The position numbers were made by a program, and so were the translations under genes. Below are positions 1-7,495 of a stretch of 40,222 bases of DNA, in pieces. This DNA comes from Lachnospiraceae bacterium (GTDB lineage: Bacteria; Bacillota; Clostridia; Lachnospirales; Lachnospiraceae): contig JAFRSU010000039.1 of the NCBI GenBank assembly GCA_017427415.1, forward strand, positions 1 through 40,222, written 5' to 3'. The notes under the pieces are model-generated. The model had not been told where the DNA came from, did not search any database, and saw only the letters and a program-made list of their open reading frames with translations. The stretch's first letter is position 1, and every line of letters begins with the position of its first letter.

Positions 1-273
1 ACCCGTACAGAAACAGGAGAACGCCTGTATGCGAATCTTAGAAATTATTGCAAAGAAGGGCTTAGGAAAGTTGATTGGGGCGTAAACGGATATGAATGTT
101 ACCATAGGACTGTGTCAAGCATAATCAATGCCTTGATAAAGGCGGGATTTGTTATTGAAGAATGCCAGGAAGCTCATATATCCGATGATATGAGGACACA
201 GTATCCGGATTTGTTTGGGGGAACGATTCATCGCCCTGAGTTTATATTTTTTAGGTGTAGGAAAACTGCTTAA
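1..273 (+). CDS. C-terminal part of a SAM-dependent methyltransferase (5' end outside window)
   Basis: The window opens inside a reading frame that stays open for 90 codons and ends at TAA 271-273. The text contains YECYHRTVSSIINALIKAGF followed by VIEECQE and ends near HRPEFIFFRCRK. This pattern, a substrate-loop His-Arg-Thr, an amphipathic helix, 'AGF.I.E..E' and a final beta-strand, is typical of the C-terminus of class I SAM-dependent methyltransferases of clostridial type. The SAM-binding motif itself would lie upstream and is not visible, so the substrate cannot be guessed. Confidence 0.6.
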   Translation, partial: TRTETGERLYANLRNYCKEGLRKVDWGVNGYECYHRTVSSIINALIKAGFVIEECQEAHISDDMRTQYPDLFGGTIHRPEFIFFRCRKTA

Positions 274-415
274 AGATCGATTATACCGGAATATATTTGT
301 GTACGAGAGTGTGAAAAATGGTAGGTATAGCAGAATATTAGAAGTGCATTAAACCGGAAATTATACATTGAGTAAATCGGAATTTTATGCGTCTGGGAGT
401 ATGTGAGGTACGAAT

Positions 416-913
416 ATGCATAAATTAATCATGCTTCGTGGGAACTCCGGGAGCGGAAAAACAACGGTAGCGAAGGAGCTGCAGACACTTTTCGGGCGGG
501 GTACCATGGTCCTTTCGCAGGATATGATCCGAAGAGAAGTGCTTAAAGAAAGGGATGGAGTAGATCCTCCGGCACTTCCTCTGATAAAGCAGATGCTTGA
601 GTATGGAAGTGAAAACTGTGAGGTAGTCATATTGGAAGGGATATTTATTGCAGACTGGTATCGAGAACTGTTTGAAACAGCGATCGAACTGTATGGCGCT
701 GACATATATGCGTATTATTTTGACATTCCATTTGATGAAACCGTAAGGCGACATCAGACCAGATCCAAAGCAGCTGAGTTTGGAGCCGATGAGATGCGCG
801 ATTGGTGGAAAGAAAAGGATTATTTGGATCTGATAAAAGAAACCACCATCACTGAAGAAAAGAGCAAGGATGAAATCGTAAACGAGATATATTCAAGAGT
901 TTGTAGTGGATGA
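416..913 (+). CDS. Small P-loop kinase / AAA-type ATPase (zeta-toxin or uridine-kinase-like)
   Basis: This 165-residue protein has a P-loop close to its N-terminus (GNSGSGKTT, about residues 10-18), followed by LSQDMIRRE, the usual position of the substrate-binding acid in small-molecule kinases. VVILEGIF is a Walker-B-like strand. RRHQTRSK near residue 106 looks like an arginine-rich lid. The layout matches stand-alone P-loop kinases of the zeta-toxin/polynucleotide-kinase-like group, but the substrate is unknown. No partner antitoxin is visible, so a toxin role is not supported. A weak GTGAGGT at about 402-408 precedes the ATG. The stop overlaps an ATG at 910, but the next gene probably starts further downstream. 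Confidence 0.7.
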   Translation: MHKLIMLRGNSGSGKTTVAKELQTLFGRGTMVLSQDMIRREVLKERDGVDPPALPLIKQMLEYGSENCEVVILEGIFIADWYRELFETAIELYGADIYAYYFDIPFDETVRRHQTRSKAAEFGADEMRDWWKEKDYLDLIKETTITEEKSKDEIVNEIYSRVCSG

Positions 914-966
914 TACTCCATTGTAATTTATCCCGGAATATAAATAGCAGAGAGGGTGTTTACTTT

Positions 967-1410
967 ATGATGATAAGAAAAGCAACTGTAAAAGACTTAT
1001 CGCGTATAGCGGAGATACAGATTTTTAACTATCGTTTGTATTTTTATCCAATATTTAAGGCAGATAAGTACTATTTTGAGGAGCTTCAAGTACCGTCTTT
1101 GATGCAGAAGTATGAAGCTGATATTAACAGTGTGTATGTATACGATGATGGTGTGGTCAAAGGTTTTATCAAAATTGAAGGAACATATATAGCAAGATTG
1201 TTTGTAGAGCCGGTTCTTCAAAATGCTTCTATAGGTTCTCAATTATTGGAATATGCTATTAAAGAGCATCATGCGGATCACCTTTGGGCATTGGAGAAAA
1301 ATGAAAAGGCGATACACTTTTATGAAAGACATGGTTTTATAAGAACAGGAGAGAAAAAACCGGAGGAAGGCACAACAGAGTATCTTATCCTATTGAGAAG
1401 AGAAGTCTAA
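967..1410 (+). CDS. GNAT-family N-acetyltransferase
   Basis: A 147-residue protein starting MMIRKATVKDL, a classic GNAT N-terminus. The acetyl-CoA-binding motif A region reads RLFVEPVLQNASIGSQLL (about residues 77-94). NEKAIHFYERHGF near residue 115 is the conserved motif-B region seen in most GNAT enzymes. The acceptor substrate cannot be read from the sequence. The start at 967 is preferred over the longer frame from 910 because GAGAGGG at about 951-957 sits about 9 bases upstream, while the upstream extension lacks a binding site and adds non-GNAT residues. The gene is visibly more AT-rich than the operons further right, which fits an accessory region. Confidence 0.8.
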   Translation: MMIRKATVKDLSRIAEIQIFNYRLYFYPIFKADKYYFEELQVPSLMQKYEADINSVYVYDDGVVKGFIKIEGTYIARLFVEPVLQNASIGSQLLEYAIKEHHADHLWALEKNEKAIHFYERHGFIRTGEKKPEEGTTEYLILLRREV

Positions 1411-1551
1411 AATACGGACAGTATTCCTTACAAAACATTGAAGGAAATATGATTTCGTTTTTTCGCTGATGCGATTTATAGAAAACAATGACAAATTTGA
1501 ATTTTATTGACGATGTGTATTAAGTTGGAAGTGCTGGGAGATAGGGAAAAT

Positions 1552-1920
1552 ATGAAAAAGTGGTATGACGAAGAATATGAATTTACGGTAGAAGTAACAG
1601 GCTTTTTACATGGAGATCATACAGAAAGATATTGCCGTAATGGTGAAGAGATTGGTGATGTATATAAATGTACATATGGATGTCCTGTCAATGCGGAAGG
1701 TTACGGAATCTGTTCAAAGACGATGATGATGTTGTATCCCTTGATGGAAGCAGTAAGAAGTGGTGGCGATCTAACCAAAGTTGGTGGAGATGGGAAATAC
1801 TCCAAAACAGTTGTGTGCCCGGATGGATGTGTTATCTTCAAACTGACAGCAAAACCATTGGGTAATGAAAACTTCCATACAGGCGGTTTCTGGGATTATC
1901 CGGATGAAACGCAGAAATGA
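1552..1920 (+). CDS. TIGR04076 family protein
   Basis: The 122-residue product begins MKKWYDEEYEF and carries CTYGCPVNAEGYGIC and VVCPDGCVIFKLTAK. This conserved Cys pattern belongs, as I recall it, to the TIGR04076 family of small uncharacterised proteins found in many anaerobes. The spacing of the five Cys residues suggests possible metal or Fe-S binding, but no function is established. The ATG at 1552 is chosen because GGGAGATAGGG lies just upstream at about 1535-1545; TTG 1507 and ATG 1513 in the same frame have no good ribosome binding site. An alternative would be a slightly longer N-terminus. Confidence 0.75.
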   Translation: MKKWYDEEYEFTVEVTGFLHGDHTERYCRNGEEIGDVYKCTYGCPVNAEGYGICSKTMMMLYPLMEAVRSGGDLTKVGGDGKYSKTVVCPDGCVIFKLTAKPLGNENFHTGGFWDYPDETQK

Positions 1921-1947
1921 TGAAAAGGATATAGGGAGGATTATGGG

Positions 1948-2379
1948 ATGGAGATTTATATATGGGAACCATGGTTTTTCATATTTTTCGGATTGTTCCA
2001 CATGCATAGGATATGGGCACTTATTGACAGAGAGTCGTATGCTTCTTTTTGGATGGGAATTATGGAAAAGAAAGGAGTGTCATATTTCCTGATCATGGGA
2101 ATTCTTGCCGGTCTCTGTATTCTTGGAATTATCACATTTATACGGGAACGGAAAGCAAATTATCTATGGCGTTGGATTTATATTTTTGGTGGCATATATG
2201 TTTTATTTGATCTGTTTGCTATAGCTATTGGATTGGAAGTATGGCAGAAACTTTTGGAAGTTATGTTCGATATCACATCTCCATATTGGAATATTATTTG
2301 GGGATTCTTTATATTACTTGGTACTGCGGTGTTCATACTTGGAATCAAGTTAATGTTTAAAAGGAAAGAGGAGGAATAA
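1948..2379 (+). CDS. Small integral membrane protein, function unknown
   Basis: A 143-residue protein with four probable membrane segments: WFFIFFGLFHM (about 9-19), FLIMGILAGLCILGIITF (about 47-64), IYIFGGIYVLFDLFAIAIG (about 77-95) and IIWGFFILLGTAVFILGI (about 115-132). It ends in a positively charged tail, KLMFKRKEEE, which predicts a cytoplasmic C-terminus. No family recognised. The start is well defined by AGGGAGGA at 1933-1940, eight bases before the ATG. The stop lies one base before the next gene, so the pair is probably co-transcribed and perhaps translationally coupled. Confidence 0.65.
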   Translation: MEIYIWEPWFFIFFGLFHMHRIWALIDRESYASFWMGIMEKKGVSYFLIMGILAGLCILGIITFIRERKANYLWRWIYIFGGIYVLFDLFAIAIGLEVWQKLLEVMFDITSPYWNIIWGFFILLGTAVFILGIKLMFKRKEEE

Positions 2380-2380
2380 T

Positions 2381-2803
2381 ATGGAACCTACGATGGAAGA
2401 GAAACTTAAAGCGGTTATTGAATTATGCGAGGCAGGAGATCCGGAAATGTGTGCATTTCTCGGAAAAGAATTCTATTACGGCATGAATGTCCCGCAGGAT
2501 CTTGAACGTGCCCTGCGTTATCTGACAGTTGCCTCTGAGAACGGTGACGCTATTTCACAGTTTACGTTAGGTTTTATGTACCTGATCGGAAGAGGAACTG
2601 AGCGAGATCAGGAAAAAGCTCTTAAATGGTTTCTGCTTGCAGCAGAGCAGGGTGTTCCGGAGGCAATGTACAACGTAGCAAATCTCCTCCTTTCAAAAGA
2701 TAAGGAAAAGAACAAAGACGAGGCTTTATCATGGTTAAGACGCTCTGCAAACGCCGGGTATGATGCAGCTTATGACATGTTATCAGACATGGAAGATGAA
2801 TGA
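2381..2803 (+). CDS. Sel1-like (SLR/TPR) repeat protein
   Basis: The 140-residue product consists of about three Sel1-like repeats. Typical units are ALRYLTVASENGDAISQFTL, ALKWFLLAAEQGVPEAMYNV and ALSWLRRSANAGYDAAYDML. Sel1 repeats form helical scaffolds for protein-protein contacts. There is no signal peptide, so it should be cytosolic. The binding site is the AGGAGGA at the end of the preceding gene. The stop TGA (2801-2803) overlaps an ATG (2800-2802) that once opened a metallophosphoesterase gene, now a remnant. The partner protein is unknown. Confidence 0.8.
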   Translation: MEPTMEEKLKAVIELCEAGDPEMCAFLGKEFYYGMNVPQDLERALRYLTVASENGDAISQFTLGFMYLIGRGTERDQEKALKWFLLAAEQGVPEAMYNVANLLLSKDKEKNKDEALSWLRRSANAGYDAAYDMLSDMEDE

Positions 2804-2910
2804 AAATTCAAGTTTAATAACGGATATCCATAACAATGCAGTTGCCCTACGTGTTGTTTTGAAGCAGTTGAATCAGATGGGCTGTGACAGGATTATTTAC
2901 CAAGGAGAAA
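2800..2910 (+). pseudogene. Frameshifted N-terminal remnant of a metallophosphoesterase
   Basis: ATG at 2800 overlaps the Sel1 stop by 4 bases, a normal start arrangement, but the frame hits TAA after five codons (MKIQV). Moving frame at the GTTTAA (2812-2817) gives LITDIHNNAVALRVVL followed by KQLNQMGCDRIIYQGE. That matches the start of calcineurin-like phosphoesterases (consensus ISDIHGN-ALEAVL...DRIICLGD), including the metal-binding Asp and His of the DxH motif. A single-base loss in the T run explains the shift. Homology ends at about 2907, where the ribosome binding site of the 2H gene begins, so the rest of the enzyme is missing. Confidence 0.6.
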
Positions 2911-2915
2911 GAATA

Positions 2916-3425
2916 ATGGCTGAAGAATTTTTGACTTTAATGGCTGATCTGGATGATGATTCGCAACAGACTTTATCAGTGTGGTATGAAGAACTAAAAA
3001 AAGCCGGCTTCTCAGGGGTTCAAACGCCGGGACTTCCTTTTCACATAAGTATGGGCAGTTTTTCGTTGGACAAAGAGGCCGATGTAATAGAAGAAATGAA
3101 GGTACTGGCTGCACGTTTTTCTGCGATCCCTGTACATATCAGTCATATAGGCTTATTCGCAGGAGGAAAGGTACTTTATGCTGCTCCTGATATGAATCCG
3201 GCCGATCTTCTGAATTTACGTCATGCAATTCAAACAGAGACACAGGAAAAATTCCCCTGGACACCGCACTGCACGATCATTATAGACGAAGCGGAAACAG
3301 TACAGAAAGCACTGCCGATTTTGGCTCGGCGTTTTCAACCTTTCATGGGCAGGATAACAAAACTGCATTTGTGTGCCTTTTGGCCAACAAGAGAGATTGC
3401 CACGGTTTTCCTTGAAAATGATTAA
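2916..3425 (+). CDS. 2'-5' RNA ligase / 2H phosphoesterase superfamily protein
   Basis: A 169-residue protein with the paired histidine motifs of 2H phosphoesterases: FHISMGSF (His at about 43) and PHCTIII (His at about 117). They lie about 75 residues apart, as expected for LigT-like enzymes. Such proteins hydrolyse or ligate 2',3'-cyclic or 2'-5' phosphodiester bonds; the actual substrate is unknown. The start at 2916 is supported by AAGGAG at about 2902-2907. A longer frame from 2760 would include the metallophosphoesterase remnant and is rejected as the protein start. The last bases overlap a short ORF beginning at 3418. Confidence 0.75.
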   Translation: MAEEFLTLMADLDDDSQQTLSVWYEELKKAGFSGVQTPGLPFHISMGSFSLDKEADVIEEMKVLAARFSAIPVHISHIGLFAGGKVLYAAPDMNPADLLNLRHAIQTETQEKFPWTPHCTIIIDEAETVQKALPILARRFQPFMGRITKLHLCAFWPTREIATVFLEND

Positions 3426-3543
3426 GAGAAAAAGCTGTAACTTCATTAATGCCAAAGACGGGGCAAAAGACGATATTTATTACGAGGTTGTCCGAGGAGA
3501 GATCGGTGATTTTTATAAAAAGAAATCAGATAAAGAGGTATGA
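3418..3543 (+). CDS. Orphan 41-residue ORF, possibly a gene fragment
   Basis: This ORF overlaps the 2H gene end by 8 bases and ends at TGA 3541-3543, inside the start region of the next methyltransferase. It would encode a hydrophilic peptide containing FINAKDGAKDDIYYEVV and RGEIGDFYKKKSDKEV. The residue composition looks like real coding sequence rather than noise. It resembles the C-terminal tail of a larger protein that has lost its body, but I cannot name a family. It has no strong ribosome binding site of its own, so it may be dead sequence or a coupled small protein. Confidence 0.3.
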   Translation: MIKRKSCNFINAKDGAKDDIYYEVVRGEIGDFYKKKSDKEV

Positions 3544-3545
3544 TC

Positions 3546-4331
3546 ATGAAGATTGGAAGTTCAAATGACTCAGAAGCAGTAAAGGAACAGTATGCGACAT
3601 CAAAAGGATTGGATATAAGGATCACGTTCCATGAAAAGTATTCGACAAACAAGTTGGGATATAGTCCCTGGCTTGTCTCTCATTATGAAATACGTGAAGG
3701 AATGAAGGTATTGGAGTTGGGATGCGGTACCGGTACTTTATGGATCGGGCATGATGATCTGATAGAAAAATGTGACAAGCTTGTGCTTACAGATTTATCG
3801 GAAGGAATGCTGGAAAAAGCAAAAGGGAATCTGGGAGAGAAGGATAATGTGGAGTACCGGATTGAGGATATCCAGGAGCTTTCTTTTGATGATGACACAT
3901 TTGATGTGATCATAGCTAATGCGATGTTATATCATGTACCGGATCTGAATAAGGGTCTTAAGGAAGTCCGCAGAGTATTGAAGAAAGGTGGAGTTTTCTA
4001 CTGTGCAACGTTAGGTGAGAACAATTTTGTCGACAGGCTTGCAGAGTAGTTTAAACTAAGCGGAGAAGAGTTCAATCCGAACCACAACTTTACGATGCAG
4101 AATGGTACAGAGAAACTGCATGTTGCTTTTGAGGATGTTACACCGTTGTTTTATGATGATTCTCTTCATATCACAGAGATAGAAGACCTGGTTACGTACT
4201 TGCGTAGTCTCTCCACTTTTAAAACTTTTTTGAATCTTCCGGAACAGAAGATAAGGGATATTCTTTTGGAGCATGAAGTTGGCGGGGCGGTTGATCTACC
4301 CAAAGATTACGGAATGTTTATATGCAGATAG
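3546..4331 (+). pseudogene. SAM-dependent methyltransferase interrupted by an in-frame amber stop
   Basis: The N-terminal 167 codons read as a normal class I methyltransferase: VLELGCGTGTLW (motif I), VLTDLSEGML (motif II), FDVIIANAMLYHVPD and LKEVRRVLKKGGVFYCATLG. At 4047-4049 a TAG interrupts the frame after FVDRLAE. The same frame then continues for 94 codons (FKLSGEEFNPNHNFTMQNG ... VDLPKDYGMFICR) to TAG 4329-4331. This is the expected C-terminal domain of this family. Family members usually have Trp at this point, so TGG to TAG is the simplest explanation. The start at 3546 is preferred to 3540 because AAAGAGG (3532-3538) is then about 7 bases away. Confidence 0.75.
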
Positions 4332-4385
4332 GATAAGCTAAAACTTTAATATAAGAACAAAGGTTTATTGTAGGAGGAACGGTAA

Positions 4386-5522
4386 GTGAAAACGAGAATT
4401 TTGGGAAAAACAGAACTAAAGGTCAGTGAGATCGGATTTGGAGGAGAGTGGCTGGAAAGACATGAGACAGAGGAATCTGTCGAACTGCTCAAATATGCCC
4501 ACAGTAAAGGGATAAATATAGTTGACTGCTGGATGCCTGATCCGAAATCTCGTGATATTATCGGCAGTGCTATGGAAGGATGCAGGGAAAGCTGGTATGT
4601 TCAGGGACATATAGGCTCTACATATCAGAACGGACAGTATGTAAGAACAAGAGATTTGAAACATGTCAGACCTGCATTTGAGGATCTGCTTACACGGCTT
4701 AAAACAGATTATATAGATCTCGGGATGATACATTATATTGATTCTGCAGATGAATGGAATAAGGTCATGAGCGGAGATTTTATAAGATATGTTCATGAAC
4801 TGCATGAAAAAGGTAAGATCAGGCATATTGGTTTAAGTACCCATAATCCTGTGATCGGGAAGCTGGCTGTTCAGACCGGATTTATAGAGATGATTCTGTT
4901 TAGTATAAACCCCGCATTTGACATGCGTCCCGCTACTGAAGATTTAGACACTATGTGGGGAGGATATGATGATAAATATGCCGGAATAGATCCCGAACGT
5001 GCTGAGTTTTACAGAATGTGCGATGAGAATAATGTAGGATTGACTGTAATGAAGGGCTTTTTCGGCGGTGCTTTGTTGGATAAAGATAGGTCCCCGTTCG
5101 GAGTAGCATTTACGCCGGTACAGCTTATTCACTATGCCCTGACCAGACCCGGCGTGGCATCGATCTTGTGCGGATACGATACAAAAGAACAGGTTGATGC
5201 TGCAGTTTCATATGAAAACGCTACTGATGACGAAAAAGACTACGCTTCAGTCATAGCTGCAGCCCCGCTTCATTCATACAAAGGACAGTGCACTTATTGC
5301 GGACATTGCAAGCCCTGTCCTGTAGGCATCGATATAGCTATGGTAAATAAACTGTATGATCTTGCCTCTTTACAGCAGACAGTACCGGAAAGTGTGAGAG
5401 AGCATTATAAAGCTCTGGAGCATACAGCCTCAGAATGCATAGGCTGTAAGGCATGCGAAAGCCGGTGTCCGTTTGAAGTAAAGATAGCCGAACGTATGAA
5501 AAAGGCAGCCGGCTTGTTCTAA
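4386..5522 (+). CDS. Aldo/keto reductase family protein with two C-terminal [4Fe-4S] motifs
   Basis: This 378-residue protein begins with GTG, placed after TAGGAGGAAC (about 4371-4380). Residues 1-290 are an aldo/keto reductase barrel (ILGKTELKVSEIGFGG, DLGMIHYID, GKIRHIGLSTHNP). The C-terminus adds two ferredoxin-type clusters: CTYCGHCKPCP (about 301-311) and CIGCKACESRCP (about 349-360). This architecture is known from COG1453-type oxidoreductases of anaerobes. The usual tetrad is not intact: after the conserved Asp in IVDCWMPD the Tyr position is Asp, and the Lys of the 'TK' strand appears as His in VQGHIG. NADPH-dependent reduction by the standard mechanism is therefore doubtful. The substrate is unknown. 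Confidence 0.8.
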   Translation: MKTRILGKTELKVSEIGFGGEWLERHETEESVELLKYAHSKGINIVDCWMPDPKSRDIIGSAMEGCRESWYVQGHIGSTYQNGQYVRTRDLKHVRPAFEDLLTRLKTDYIDLGMIHYIDSADEWNKVMSGDFIRYVHELHEKGKIRHIGLSTHNPVIGKLAVQTGFIEMILFSINPAFDMRPATEDLDTMWGGYDDKYAGIDPERAEFYRMCDENNVGLTVMKGFFGGALLDKDRSPFGVAFTPVQLIHYALTRPGVASILCGYDTKEQVDAAVSYENATDDEKDYASVIAAAPLHSYKGQCTYCGHCKPCPVGIDIAMVNKLYDLASLQQTVPESVREHYKALEHTASECIGCKACESRCPFEVKIAERMKKAAGLF

Positions 5523-5545
5523 AAGGGTCTGAAAACATATACCGA

Positions 5546-5574
5546 TTGACATGGTAGGTTGATGGTGGTATTAT
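5546..5574 (+). promoter_or_regulatory. Near-consensus sigma-A promoter for the rhodanese/TtcA fusion gene
   Basis: TTGACA at 5546-5551 and TATTAT at 5569-5574 are separated by exactly 17 bases. Expected transcription start is near 5581, giving a leader of about 40 bases before ATG 5621. It starts a new transcript after the aldo/keto reductase gene. Confidence 0.7.
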
Positions 5575-5620
5575 ACGATGATGTAAATAACTATATTAAT
5601 TGTGTAGGATTTCAGCGTTG

Positions 5621-6766
5621 ATGAATGAGATAACATTTGAAGAATTACAAACATGGCCGAAAGATTCTTACCAGCTTATAGACATAAGAGATGAAGGTCT
5701 TGTTTTATATGGCATGATACCCGGTGCCTTACATATCAATATGGCAGAACTTGAGGACGAAGGCAATCAAAAACTTGTGGCGATATCAAGTGAGAAAAAG
5801 CTGTTTTTCTATTGCCAGATAGGAAGAAAGTCTTTAGAACTCGAGGATTATAATGCATTAGAAGCCAGGGAGTGCTACAGCCTGGAAGGCGGATACATGG
5901 CTTATATCAGGTCTGGGTTAAAGGAAAAATCCGATACCGGAGAGAAGCAGCGTAAAGCGGAAGAAAGTATACGTAAAAAATTCCATAAAAATCTATTTTC
6001 CCCTTTTGCCAGAGCATGCAAAACATATCAGCTGATAAATGAAGGTGATCATATAGCGGTCTGTATTTCCGGAGGAAAGGATTCCGTGCTCATGGCAAAA
6101 CTGTTCCAGGAGATTCAGAGGCATAGGAAGGTAAGTTTTGATCTGACGTTTCTTGTGATGGATCCCGGATATAATAAAGAAAACAGGGAACTGATAGAAA
6201 GTAATGCTAAAGCACTTGGTATTCCGATAAGTATTTTCGAAAGCGATATTTTTGATGCTGTGGATACCATAGAAAAAAGCCCGTGTTATATATGTGCGAG
6301 GATGAGACGGGGGTATCTTTACAGCAAGGCTAAGGACCTTGGATGTAATAAGATTGCCCTTGGCCATCATTATGATGATGTCATAGAGACGATCCTAATG
6401 GGTATGCTTCATGGCGGACAGATCCAAACTATGATGCCTAAACTTCACAGCACGAATTTTGAAGGAATGGAGCTGATCAGGCCTTTATATTTTATAAGGG
6501 AGAGTGATATCTGTGCATGGAGGGATTATAATGAATTGCATTTCCTTCAATGCGCATGTCATTTTACAGATACCTGTACTACCTGCCATGAAGACGGCAC
6601 GACTTCTTCAAAAAGGCTTGAAACAAAGAAACTGATAGCCGAACTGAAGAAGGACAACCCGTTTATTGAGTCTAATATTTTCAAAAGCGTAGAAAATGTA
6701 AATCTGGATACTGTAATAGAGTATAAAAAAGGCGGTGTAAGATACAGTTTTCTGGATGATTATTAA
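5621..6766 (+). CDS. Rhodanese / TtcA-like PP-loop fusion (probable tRNA or small-molecule thiolation enzyme)
   Basis: The 381-residue protein has an N-terminal rhodanese domain (about 1-105) with active-site loop CQIGRKS, Cys at about 65. A TtcA-type adenylation domain follows, with PP-loop SGGKDS at about 150-155, the CYICARMRR CxxC pair (about 222/225), KIALGHHYDDVIET and a third cysteine region, CACHF, near 311. TtcA uses a PP-loop and an Fe-S cluster to thiolate cytidine 32 of tRNA. A covalently attached rhodanese could deliver the persulfide sulfur. The C-terminus has another CTTC pair near 319-322, not needed in TtcA. ATG 5621 is chosen; TTG at 5618 or 5600 is possible, as the binding site is weak (AGGA, 5606-5609). 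Confidence 0.75.
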   Translation: MNEITFEELQTWPKDSYQLIDIRDEGLVLYGMIPGALHINMAELEDEGNQKLVAISSEKKLFFYCQIGRKSLELEDYNALEARECYSLEGGYMAYIRSGLKEKSDTGEKQRKAEESIRKKFHKNLFSPFARACKTYQLINEGDHIAVCISGGKDSVLMAKLFQEIQRHRKVSFDLTFLVMDPGYNKENRELIESNAKALGIPISIFESDIFDAVDTIEKSPCYICARMRRGYLYSKAKDLGCNKIALGHHYDDVIETILMGMLHGGQIQTMMPKLHSTNFEGMELIRPLYFIRESDICAWRDYNELHFLQCACHFTDTCTTCHEDGTTSSKRLETKKLIAELKKDNPFIESNIFKSVENVNLDTVIEYKKGGVRYSFLDDY

Positions 6767-6857
6767 AACAGTGATTTTGTCAGGATACTTATCAATCAGG
6801 CTTCAGGGCAGATTGAAACTACTGACATAAAGTCACAGACTGAGAGGGTGATAGGTG

Positions 6858-7454
6858 ATGGTTACAAGAGATGAAGCTTTTACTTTGTTAAAAAAATATA
6901 ATAAGGATCCGTTCCATATCCAGCATGCTCTTACTGTAGAAGCAGTAATGAAATGGTATGCAAAGGAACTTGGTTATGCTGATGAAGAAGAGTACTGGGG
7001 AATAGTCGGGCTGCTCCATGATATAGATTTTGAACTCTATCCTGAAGAACACTGCCTTAAGGCTCCGGAACTGCTGAAAGATGGCGGAGTAAGTGAAGAT
7101 GTGATCCATGCAGTTTGCTCCCATGGTTATGGCATTACAGTAGGCTGTGGTGAGACCATAGATGTAGAACCGGTACACGAAATGGAGAAGATTCTTTTTG
7201 CTGCCGATGAACTTACAGGCCTGATTTGGGCTGCAGCTCTTATGAGGCCGTCTAAGAGTACAAAGGATATGGAGCTTAAATCCTTAAAGAAGAAATATAA
7301 GAGCAAAGGATTTGCAGCGGGGTGTTCAAGGGAGGTCATAGAACGCGGGGCTGATCAGCTTGGTTGGGAACTTGACAAGCTTCTAGATATGACACTACAG
7401 GCTATGTCAGCCAATGAAGATATAATAAATGTTGAGATGGAAGAAGACAAGTAG
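6858..7454 (+). CDS. HD-domain protein (predicted metal-dependent phosphohydrolase)
   Basis: A 198-residue single-domain protein with the HD signature: an early His in FHIQHALTVE, the metal-binding LLHDIDFE at about 52-59 with His54-Asp55, a further His in HAVCSHGYG, and a downstream Asp in FAADELTGLI. This order (H...HD...H...D) matches the HD superfamily of phosphohydrolases. The substrate is unknown, although members of this subgroup often sit near nucleotide or tRNA metabolism genes, and truA follows 41 bases later. GAGAGGGTG at 6842-6850 supports ATG 6858; GTG 6855 is possible. Confidence 0.75.
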   Translation: MVTRDEAFTLLKKYNKDPFHIQHALTVEAVMKWYAKELGYADEEEYWGIVGLLHDIDFELYPEEHCLKAPELLKDGGVSEDVIHAVCSHGYGITVGCGETIDVEPVHEMEKILFAADELTGLIWAAALMRPSKSTKDMELKSLKKKYKSKGFAAGCSREVIERGADQLGWELDKLLDMTLQAMSANEDIINVEMEEDK

Positions 7455-7495
7455 TATAGCAAAAGGAGATTATAATTGGATATAGGAGACCGGGC

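Noticed and set aside
274..415. Promoter or RNA element in the first gap
   Set aside because: AT-rich, but I found no -35/-10 pair with proper spacing and no convincing hairpin.
416..913. Zeta-toxin of a toxin-antitoxin pair
   Set aside because: P-loop kinase features are present, but no antitoxin-like gene precedes it.
910..966. N-terminal extension of the GNAT gene starting at the kinase stop
   Set aside because: GAGAGGG just before 967 and the family's normal N-terminus point to 967.
1411..1551. attC-like integron site or promoter between the GNAT and TIGR04076 genes
   Set aside because: TTGACG at 1508-1513 has no matching -10 and no paired core sites of an attC were visible.
4047..4049. 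Pyrrolysine or other amber recoding
   Set aside because: No pyl genes or suppressor tRNA in the window; methyltransferases of this type usually have Trp here, so a TGG to TAG mutation is simpler.
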